DNA from: Cyclina sinensis
Taxonomy: Eukaryota; Mollusca; Bivalvia; Venerida; Veneridae
Length of the DNA stretch: 64,000 bases
Assembly: GCA_012932295.1 (NCBI GenBank)
Contig: JAAONU010000009.1
Span: forward strand, 10,333,535 to 10,397,534
Direction: 5' to 3'
The notes under the pieces are model-generated. The model ran no database searches, was not told the origin of the DNA, and worked only from the letters and a program-made list of their open reading frames with translations. Positions within the stretch are counted from its first letter, which is position 1. Each line of letters opens with the position of its first letter. This document shows, piece after piece, positions 39,401 to 51,400 of this stretch. A program made the position numbers and the translations under genes.

Positions 39401-42400
39401 ACTCGATAAGGGCAATAACCCTGTGAAGTTTGAAGGCTTTGGGTCAACTGGTACTCAAGTTATTGAAAGGAAACGAAGTGTGAAAGACAGACAGACAAAC
39501 AGACACCCATGGACAAGGCAAGAACAATATGTCTCCATCAGAAGGGCAGGGTTTGGGGGAGACATAACAATGAACAATTGAAGGTATAGCCCTTGGTGTT
39601 TCAGAGCAGCAGATTTTTAAAGTTTTCCCTATATTAATACTTGTCTAAAATCAAATGACCCACCGGGTGGGGCCTTTTTTGACCCATGGACTATGATTTG
39701 AACAAACTTAGTAAAGGTCTAGTAGACAATGCTGTACATCAAATATCTTAACTCTAGGGCTTGTGGTATCTGTAAAGAAGGTTTTTAAAGTTTTTCTTAT
39801 ATAACTCTATGTAAAACATGTGACCACTGGGGCGGGGCCATTTTTGACCCAGGGGCCATGATTTGAACAAACTTGGTACAGGTCCTCTTGACAATACTAC
39901 ATACAAAAAATATCTCAGCTCTATGCCTTTTGGTTTCTGATATGGAGACTTTTTAAACTTTTTCCTATATAACTCTATGTAAACAAGTGACCCCCAGGGC
40001 AGGGCCTATTTTGACCCAGTGGCTATGATTTGAACATACTTAGTAGAGGTCCACTGGACAATGCTACACACCAAATATCTAAACTCTAGGCCTTGCGGTT
40101 TCTGACAAGAAGATTTTTTTAAAGTTTTTCCTATATAACTCTAAGTAAATCAAGTGACCCCCAGGGCAGGCCAGTTCTGACCCCAACTAATAAAGGAAAA
40201 ACTTAAAAAAATGTGACCCCTGGGACGGCACCATTTCTAACCAAGGAGTCATGATTTGAACAAACTTGGTAAAGGTCCACTGGACAATGCTGCACACCAC
40301 ATATCTAAACTCTAGGCCTTGTGGTTTCTGACAAGAAGATTTTTAAGTTTTCCATATATAAATCTATGTAAAATCAACTGACCCCTGGGGTGGGGTCAGT
40401 TTTGACCCCAAGGTCATAATTTGAACAAACTTGGTAGAGGTCCACTAGACGATGCTTCATACCAAATATCTATGCTCCAGGCCTTGAGGTTTCGGAGATT
40501 TTAAAAGATCCAACTTTTAAAATCTAATTTTAGCTCCAGTGAATAAGAAATGCAATGGACCAAAACCATTTGAACAATCTTGGTAGAGCTTCATGCAAGG
40601 AACATCCCAGGCAAGTTTCATTTAATTTGGCCTTTTGGTTTCAGAAGAGATGTCATTTGAATGAAAAGATGACGACGGACGGACGGACAAATGGATGGAC
40701 GACAGACGACAGACAAAGACTGATCAGAAAAGCTCACCCTGAGCACTTTGTGGTCAGGTGAGCTTACAAGAGCCACTGCAAGCAGGGGCCATGCTCGACT
40801 TTTTCCTATTTCCAAAGGCAAACACATCAGAGGAAGGTCATTTAAAGGTCAAGATCATACTTGAAAGAATCAAAATGTCGGATTTGTCATAAGTATGGTT
40901 TTGTCCAAGTATGAATCAAATCCATAAAAATAATGACAAAGTTATGACAATTTCCAAAATTCAATCATCTGACCTTGACGGTCAAGGTCATTTTTAGGAC
41001 ATGTTCACATTTGAGTTATTCAACATGTCGGTTTTCTCATAAGTGTTGTTTTGTCCAAGTATGAATCAAATCCAACAACAAATAACAAAGTTATGGCAAA
41101 TTTTAGCAAAATTCAATAATTAGACCTTGATTGTCATGGGCATTTTAAGGTCAAGGGTAAGGTCACACATGAAAGAATCATAATGTTGGATTGTCATAAG
41201 TGTTGTTTTGTCCAAGTATGAATCAAACTCATAAATAAACTAGAACTATCGCTGAATGCGATTCATACCCCCACCAATGTCCTTGACAGAAGATGCCATG
41301 GAAGGTGGTTAAGGGAATAACTTTAGTGGCACAAATACATATACATAAAAAGAAATTATCTATGGTGAAAAAACCAAACAAATTGTACAGGTAATAGTAT
41401 AAATATGTATTGTCAAATCATGTTCGAAACAGTTACAAATAACCTTTCATTTTCGTGAATATCTGTTCTAGTTTCAGAAACATTTAAGTATTAATGGTTA
41501 TATCAGAACATTTTCTAAGCCTAAAAGGGGCATAACTTGTGTCATAATTCAATGGAATTGTAGAATTTTCGTCATCTGAGCTACACATTATTCAAGTACA
41601 TTATTCAAGTACATGTTAAAATTTCAGAACATTTTCTAAGTAAATTTTTGACCTTCAAGTGTGGCCTTGACCTTAAGCTGGCACAAGGGTAAGATGGGTT
41701 CTGCACATTGCCCAGTTGGGGTGAACATTTGAGTCAAGTTTGAAGAAAATCCTTCCATTAGTAGTATAGAATTTATAGAGCGGACACAACATGTCTAGTA
41801 TTGATTGTAAGTAAATTTAAAGACTTAAAAAGGGGCATAACTTTGTCAAAATGCAATACAGAGTTATGAAACTTGACCTGCATATCTAACTTGCTGATAT
41901 CTCATATATCTTTTAAGTTTCAAGCAAATACCTGTGCTAGTTTCAGAAATATTCAAGTACATGTTAAAATTTAAGAACATTTTCTAAGTCAATTTTGACC
42001 TTCAAGTGTGACCTTGACCTTAAGCCGGCACAAAGGTAACATGGGTTCTGCACATAACCTTGTTGAGTTGAACATTTGAGTAAAGTTTGAAGAAAATTCT
42101 TCCATTAGTATAGGATTTATAGAGCGGACATGACATATTGTCTAATATTTGATTGTATGTAAATTTGAAGACTTAAAAAGGGGCATAACTTTGTCAAAAT
42201 GCAATACAGAGTTATGAAACTTGACCTGCATATCCTAATTGTGACACTTCATATATATTTTAAGTTTCAAGCAAATACGTTTTCTAGTTTTAGAAATATT
42301 CAAATACATGTTAAAATTTAAGAATATTTTCTAAGTCAATTTTTGACCTTCAAGTGTGACCTTGACCTTAAGCCGGCAAAAGGGTAACATGGGTTCTGCA

Positions 42401-45400
42401 CATCCCCTTGTTGAGTTGAACATTTGAGCCAAGATTAAAGAAAATCTTTCAATTAGTGTAGGACTTACAGAGCGGACACAACATAATGTCTAATATTTGA
42501 TTGTTTGATATCTTGACCTTCAATTGTGACCTTGACCTTGAGCTGACACATGGGCAACATGGGTTCTGCACATCCCCTTGTTGAGGTGAACATTTCAGCC
42601 AAGTTTGAAGAAAATCCTTCAGTTGGTATAGGATTTATAGAGCGGACACGATAATGGAGACGGACTTACCGACTGACCGACCGACGCGACAAAGCGAATC
42701 CATTATAGTCCCCCCCCCCCCCCAACATTTTGTGGTGGGGGTATAATAAAGTTATGACTATTTGAGCAAAATTCAATAATTTTACCTTGATTGTCAAGGT
42801 CATTTTAAGGTAAAGGTCACACTTGAATAATTTATCATGTCGGCTTTGTCATAAGTATTGTTTTGTCCAAGTATGATTAAAATCCAACCACAAATAACAA
42901 AGTTATGCCCAGTTTTAGCCAAATTCAATCACTTGACCTAGCACTGTCAAGGTCATTTAAAGTCAAGGTCATTTAATGTCAAGGTCATACTTGAAAGAAT
43001 CAAAATGTTAGATGTGTCATAAGTGTTGTTTTGTCCAAGTATGTATCAAATCAATAAATAAATGAGAAAGTTATGACAATTTAAGCAAAATTCAATTATC
43101 TGACCTTGATGGTCAAGGTCATTTTTAGGTTATGGTCACACCTGAGTTATTCAACATGTCAGTTTTGTCATAATTGTTGTTTTGTCCAAGTATGAATCAA
43201 ATCCAACCAAAAACAACAAAGTTATGACAATTTCAACAAAATTAAATAATTTAACCTTGACGCTTATGATCATTTTTTCAGGTTTATGGTCACACTTGAA
43301 TAATTTAACATGTTGGTTTTGTCATAAGTGTTGTTTTGTCTAAGTTTGATACAAATCTAACCATAAATAACCAAGTTGTGGCCAGTTTCAGCAAAATTTA
43401 ATAATCTGACCTTGACTGCCAGTCATTTAAAGGTCAAGGTCAAACTTGAAATAATCATAATGTTGGATTCGTCATAAGTGTTGTTTTGTCCTAGAATGAA
43501 AGTTATGACAATTTAAGCAAAATTCAATCATCTTACCGGTACCTTGACTGTCTAGGTCATTTTTAGGTCATGGTCACATTTGAGTTATTCAACATGTCAG
43601 TTTTGTCATAAGTGTTGTTTTGTCCAAGTATGAATCAAATCTAACCATAAACAACTAGAACTATTGCTGAATGCGATTCATACCCCCACTAATGTCACTG
43701 ACAGAAGGTAACTTGAATATTTGAATATACGGAAAAGGGAAGAACTTTTGTGGCATGAAATAGTTGGTGTCTGATGGAAAAAAATACAAGACTTCACAGG
43801 TAACAGTAATGACTAAATTTTGAATGATCAAATCAGGAATAACCTTTGATTTTGCAAATTTACAAAAGCAAAGAAATTATAAGCTAAAATAAAAAATATC
43901 ATGTATTCAGCCAAGTAAGAAAAAAATCCTCATCTTAATTTGATTGTCTAATATTTGACTTTTAAGTGTGACCTTGACCATGAACTAGTACAAGGGCAAC
44001 ACAAGTTCAACACCAGTTCTGCATATCCTCTTCATCATGGAAACATTTGAGCTAAGTTTGAATAAAATTATCCAAGAGGTATAGGATTTAAAGAGTGGAC
44101 AAAATAATTGTCTGACTTTCCACTTGCCTTTGAGCTGACACAAGGGCAATATGGGTTCTTAAGATGAACATTTGGGCAAAGTTAGAAGAAAATCCTCATC
44201 TTATAATTCATTGTCAAATATTTTATCTTTAAGTGTGACCTTGACCTTGAGCTGGTACAAGGTCAACAGGAGTTCTGCACATTGCTATGTAAACATTTGA
44301 ACCAAGTTTAAAGAAAATCCTTCAAAGGGTATAAAATTCACAGAGCAGACACAACAATTTTCTGATCTTCCAATGTGACCTCAACCTTGACCTGACACAA
44401 GATAACATGGGTTCTGCACATTGCCTTGCTGAATTGAATATTTGAGCCTAGTAAGAACAAAATCCTTCAAGGGTGAAGAATTTAAAGAGGAAACAAGACA
44501 CATTGTCTTTTTTTAACTGTCAGATATTTGACCTTCAAGTGTGACCCTGACCTTGAGCTGACACAAGGGCAATAATGGTTATGCACATTGCCTTGTTGAG
44601 ATGAACATTTGAACAAAGTTATAAGAAAATCTTTGTCCTATAATTCATTGTTCAAAATTTGACCTTCAAGTGTGACCTTGACCTTGAGCTGGTACAAGGT
44701 CAACATGGGTTCTGCACATTGCTATCATATGGTGAACATTTGAGACAAGTTTGAAGAAAATCCTTCAAGGGGTATAGGATTTACAGAGCGGACACGAAAA
44801 TTATCTGACATTCCAGTGTGAACTTGACCTGACACAAAGGCAACATGGGTTCTGCATATTCCCGTGTTGAGGTAAACATCAAAATCCTTCCATTAGTATA
44901 TGATTTATTGAGTGGACAAGGTGGAGACGGACGGACGGACAGACCGACTGACACGACAAAGCGATTCCAGTATACCCCCCACAACTTTCGTGGCAGGGGT
45001 ATAAACAGGAGTTGACAATTTAAACAAAATTCAATAATTTGACTTTGATATGTATGGCCATTTTAAGGTAAAAGGTAACACTTGAATAATTTTACATGTT
45101 GGCTTTGTCAGTGTTGTTTTGTTCAAGTTTAATTCAAATCTAACCATAAATAACCAAGTTATGGCCAGTTTTAGCAAAATTTAATAATTTGACCTTGTCT
45201 GTCAAGGTCATTTAAAGGTCAAGGTCAAATTTGAAATAATCATAATGTTGGATTTGTCGTAAGTGTTGTTTTGTCCTAGTATGAATCAAATCCATAAAAA
45301 AATGACAAAGTTATGACAATTTAAGCAAATTTCAACAATCTGACCTTGATGGTCAAGGTCATTTTTAGGTCATGGTCATAGTCGAGTTATTCAACATGTC

Positions 45401-48400
45401 TGTTTTGTCATAAGTGTGTTTTGTCCAAGTATAAATCAAATCCAACCATAAACAACAAAGTTAGGGCCAAATTTAGAAAATTTCAATAATTTGACCTTGA
45501 CTGTGAAGATCATTTTAAGGTCAAGCATATAAAAAAACAACTGTCATGCACACCTACTCTTCATGTAGAAAATTTGTAGCAAGTTTTATTTTAACTTGAT
45601 AAAAAATTACGTATGAGGTATCCGCACAAGAAAATGTTTACAAACCAATGACATTGCACAATGCCATAATACATCCCTTTGAGGGAATAAAAAGTAAACA
45701 GTACTGAAACAAAGGCTGTAAGGTTACAGACGATAACCTCACTGGCTCATTCAGAAGGTCTTATACAATGTATACACCTAATACTCTCACTTTGTCTGTT
45801 ATTTGTAAAAATAGACTTACATGATCAGAGCTTCCCATTCAAAGAAGTTCTCCTCATTGGCTGGCCCAGCAATTATCCCCTCTGGTGGATTCAAAGTTAA
45901 TTCTAAAAAATATCAATGAATAAGAAAAACAAGAGGGCCATGATGGCCCTAAATCGCTTACCTGAGTCTCATTGCTCATGTTTCAAGTATCGTTATTGGT
46001 TGTTATGGGTGTTTGTTGTTCACAAGTTTGAATAAGTTTGCAATAAATTTGAAGACTTTGGGTATAGTGGTACTCAAGTTTTGAGCAGAAATAGTTTAAC
46101 TTTACAGGTCCAAGTGAACTTGACCTTTAACCTACAGATCCCAAAAACAATAGGGTTCTTCTAATATAATTACCCTATGAAGTTTGAAGGTTCTGGGTGT
46201 AATGGTACTCCAGTAACTGAGCATAAATAGTTTTCGCTCTACAGGTCCCTGTGACCTTGACTTTTGACCTACTGACCCCAAAAATGGTAGGGATCTTTTA
46301 CTGAGAAAAGACAATCATCCTAATAAGTTTGAAGGCTCTGGGTAAAATGGTACTCCAGTTACTGAGCAGAAACAGTTTTCACTCTAGAGGTGCCTGTGAA
46401 CTTAACCTTTGACCTATGGACCCTAAAAACAATAGGGTTTTTCTAATACAATTATTCTATAAAGTTTGAAGGCTCTGGGTGTAATGGTACTACAGTTACT
46501 CTGCAGAAATATTTTTCACTCTACAGGTCCCTGTGACCCTGACCTTTGACATACTAGCCCCAAAAACAATATGGTTCTTCTATTTAGTAAAAGCAATCAT
46601 CCCATGAAGTTTGGAGGCTCTGGGTGAAATGGTAATCCTGTTATTGAGTGGAAACGGTTTTCACTCTAGAGGTGCCTGTGAACTTAACTTTTGACCTATG
46701 GACCCTAAAAACAATAGGGTTTTTCTAATACAATTATCCTATAAAGTTTGAAGGCTCTGGGTGTAATGGTAGTACAGTTACTCTGCAGAAATACTTTTCA
46801 CTCTAAAGGTCCCTGTGACCCTGACCTTTGACATACTAGCAAACTGCAGTGGACAACTATCTATCCACTTTTATCCTAGCATGAGCTCGAGGTGGTTGAA
46901 TTGCAAAGGTCGCTGGTGATTCACCAGGCTGGCTTCCAGCTTCTGGTGTCTCTCTGCAACCAGTCAGCTGGAGCATTTTTCAGCTGCTTTTTTCATTCTG
47001 TTCACCACAAACCTCCTTGCCTTTCCTGTTATCATCATGTCTTTGAAAAGATTCCTCAACATCCAACTTAAGAGCATAGCACGACATTCTATATCCATCC
47101 TTTTGCACTTGTGTACCTGGGGCTTCTTTAGCTCACTCTCTAGGGCCTTGGAAATTTCTTGAAGAACCTCATCATGTCTCCAGTGGTATCTAGCTAACGA
47201 GCAGAACTTGACTAGATGTGGTCCAGTGTGCCATTCTTACTGCAGATGTACAACCATCTTCAGGTGCCAAGCCCCATCTGTACAAGTTTACTAGAGTAGG
47301 TAGCATGCTGTAAACTTACCAGATTCCTTATAATATTGTTCCTTATTGGAATTGATGGTATTTTCAAATGTCTGACCAAGAAATGCCTACTGTCTTCTGT
47401 TAGCCACCTTGATGACTTTAAGTACAAACCAACAGTGCAGGCTCTTGTTATTAATCACATTCAGCCTCTTCACTACTGTAACCAAGATTTCATACATCAT
47501 GAGTGGCAACATAAGTCTTGGAAGCATACAATGTTGGAACAGTCATGCCTTGAACTTCCCAAAAAAGTTTCATCCTTTAATCCTGTAGCTGTATTCCTGA
47601 TCCTCCCAAACAACCACTTCCCAAGGCATTTAACTGGATTGTCTTCCAGTGATTGGACTTCCTCATCCTGGAATTGCAAGGTAATGTTATAGTACACTTT
47701 GCCTTTCCTCAGTATCTCTAAGGATTGAACTCATTTTTGCCTATGACACTTCATCCTCCAGTGCTAAGCAGACCCATTTTAACTTTGATGTATGACCCAG
47801 TTGTTACTGTCCTCTGTGGTGATAGCCTTACATCAGACTTAGTTTTTGGATATATTGTCTCTCTGTCAACAGCTCTGATATCAGCACAAACAGTATTACA
47901 GATATCATGCAACTAGTTATGATTCTCTTCTTTAAGGGAATCCTGTCGGAAGTGAATTCAATTGTCATGAAGAAAAGCACGATGTCCCTGTAATAACGAT
48001 GACTTGATGATTCTCTGGGCATGTTCTAGGATGAGATATTTGGTAACTGCTGTCTCTATCAGCTGACATAGCACAGATCCATATGCATTCACTAGATCAA
48101 GCCATACCATTGTTGTGTCAGTCTTGTTGATCCTTGCTTTCCTTATTAATTGACTGATGGCACTTGTTTGTCCTATGCAAAGAAAGAATCCAGGAACCTC
48201 TCCTTTCTGCACTTAAGTGTCTACATAGTTGTTGGCAGTAGCAAAACCATTAAGTCTTCTTGCAAGAACTGAGAAGAAAATCTTTCCTGCCACATTTGTT
48301 GAGCAGTGATATGGTGTGAAATTGATCAATTTGCTTTGAGTTTAGCTATTTCTGGACAAGTGTACATGTACCTTTGACTTGTCTCCAAACAACTGGAATC

Positions 48401-51400
48401 TGCATATTTCTTTCTCATCAAAATAAACAGTATTATATAATACAAATATACTATCACACTGAAGTTGTTCAGAATAGTGAATAAGCCATAATCCATCACT
48501 TGAAAAGAAACTGAAATCTAAAACATTTTTCTTTTCATAAAAAAAATTGCTGATGATGGTTTATGAAGATAAGAACAAAATTATTTAGTATTTTAGTGAA
48601 AAGGTCAACTTTCATTTTTGTTAAAACTGGTTGGTACTACAAATTTCAAAACAAAGTAAGATAAGTTTTATTCTGTAAAAAACTTTCAGAACTATCTCCT
48701 CGCCTCCAGTTTCAGTATGAAATATGAAGGTTAAATTATTCAACAACAGATCAATGCTAGTGACTACACTGACATTTCAACTTATTTTTTTACAGAAAGA
48801 GATTTTGTGAAATATGTGAACATTAAAAACAAGAGGGCCAATGGCCCTAAAGCGCTCACCTGGGTTCAAAGATGAAAGAAATTTTTATGAATGTAATGAT
48901 GCATATCACAGAAATGGACCAATGCAATTTCATTGCCATACATGTAGCTCCAAAAACAAAAAGTAGGTCAGTAGGTCAAAATATAGGTCATGAGACGACA
49001 TTTTTGAAATCGAACAAAAAGCTGTACACACAGTTCAAATTTCACTGCCGTAGCTTTCAAACAAAAGAGTAGGTCAAAAATATAGGTCATGCTATGACAT
49101 TTTTGAAATCAAAACGAAAAACTGTGCACATGGTCCAAATTTCATTGCTGTAGCTAAAAAACAAAAAAGTAGGTCAGTAGGTCAAAAATATAGGTCAAGG
49201 AATAATGTTTTTGAAATCAACTTGAAAACTGTACAAATGGTCCAAATTTTATTGACATAGCGAAAAAACTTAAAAAATGAGAAAAAAAATTTGGGTGGGG
49301 GGGGGGGGGAGAATGACCCCCCAGGGGAGGGGGGATGACCCCACTGTGATCACAGTGCATACTACCAAATATCTAAGCTTCAGGCCTTGCAGTTTGTGAC
49401 AAGAAGATTTTTAAAGTTTTTTGCTATATAACTCTATGTAAAACATATGACCCCTTGGGCGGGGCCAGTTTTCACCCAGGGGCCATGACTGGAACAATCT
49501 TGGTACAGGTCTACAAGACAATGCTCAACACCAAATATCTAAGATCCATGCCTTGTAGTTTCTTACAAGAAGATTTTTAATGTTTTCCCTATATAACTCT
49601 ATGTAAATCAAGTAAGCCCTGGGCGGGGTCACTTCTGACCCCAGGGTCATAATTTGAACAATCTTTGTAGAGGTCCACTAGATGATGCCTCATACCGAAT
49701 ATCTAAGCTCAAGGCCTTGCAGTTTCTGACAAGAAGATTTTTAAAGAATTTACTATAAAACTCTATGTAAAACATGTGACCCCTTGGGCGGAGCCAATTT
49801 TGACCCAGGGGATATTATTTGAACAATCTTTGTGTGATCCTCTAGACAATGCTCAACACCAAATATCTAAACTCCATGCCTTGCGGTTTCTGACAAGAAG
49901 ATTTTTTAAAGTTTTTCCAATATAACTCTATGTAAAACATGTGACCCCTGGGGCAGGGCCATTTTTGACCCAGGAGCCATGATTTGAAAAAACGTGGTAA
50001 AGGTCCACTGGACAATGCTGCACACCAAATATCTAAACTCTAGGCCTTGTGGTTTCTGACAAGAAGATTTTTTAAAGTTTTTCCTATATAACTCTTTGTA
50101 AAACATGTGACCCCTGGGGCGGGGCCATTTTTGACCCAGGAGCCATAATTTGAACAAACTTGGTAAAGGTCCACTGGAAAATGCTGCACACCAAATATCT
50201 AAACTCTAGACCTTGTGGTTTCAGACAAGAAGATTTTTAAAGTTTTCCTATATAAGTCTATGTAAAATCTAGAGACCCCTGGGGCGGAGCATATTTTGAC
50301 CCTAGGGGAATAATTTGAACAACTTTTGTAGAGGCCTACTAGAGGATGCTACATATCAAATATCTAAGCTCTAGGCCTTGTGGTTTCAGACAAGAAGATT
50401 TTCAAAGTTTTTCCTTTAGGTTGCCATAGCAACCAGAGTTCTTGATGGAATTGATTTCTTTGAACAACTTTGGAAGAGTTTCATGCAAGGAAATTTCCAT
50501 GCAAGTTTCATTGAATTTGGCCCAGTGGTTTCAGAGGAGATGTCGTTTGAATGAAATTGTTGACACCTCACGACGCACACCGGACATTGGGGTATCAGAA
50601 AAGCTCACCTTGGCACATTGAACAAAAACATATATCTCCCCCCAGCCAGTTGCTGCAGGCAGTATTGAGTCAGACGATTGTAAAATAAGGGGGATATTTT
50701 TGTCAAATGTACATGATGAACAAGAAACTCATACTCTGTCAAGTTTCATAAAAATCCTTCAAAAGCGTTTGAAGATACAGAGCGGACACGATTTTGTGGC
50801 ATTTGACATTTATCCTCCAAGTGTGACCTTGACCTTGAGACACCACACCCGCAAAGTGTGTTCTGCACGTCGCCTTGGTGAGGTGAACATCTGACCCAAG
50901 TTTCATAAAAATCCTTCAAGGGCTTTGGAAGATACAGAGCGGACACGATTTTGTGATGGACAGACAGACGGACAGACAGATAGACAACCGGGGGAAAAAC
51001 AATATGTCTCCCCCGATGAGGTGAACATCTGACCCAAGTTTCATAAAAATCCTTTAAGGGCTTTTGAAGATACAGAGCGGACACGTTTTTATGGCATTTG
51101 ACATTTAACCTCCAAGTGTTACCTTGACCTTGAGACACCACACCCGCAAAGTGGTTTCTGCATGTCGCCTTGATGAGGTGAACATCTGACCCAAGTTTCA
51201 TAAAAATCCTTCACGGGCTTTGGAAGATACAGAGCGGACACGATTTTGTGGCATTTGACATTTAACCTCCAAGTGTGACCTTGAGACACCACACCCACAA
51301 AGTGGGTTCTGCACGTCGCCTTGATGAGATGAACATCTGACCCAAGTTTCATAAAAATCCTTCAAGGGCTTTGGAAGATACACAGCGGACACAATTTTGT

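Noticed and set aside
47336..47692. 118-codon plus-strand open frame
   Set aside because: It is antisense to the LINE relic, whose minus-strand frames carry recognisable RT-family sequence.
50746..51201. 151-codon open frame on the minus strand
   Set aside because: It spans N repeat units; the peptide repeats [14 protein letters not shown] each unit. No family similarity or start context.
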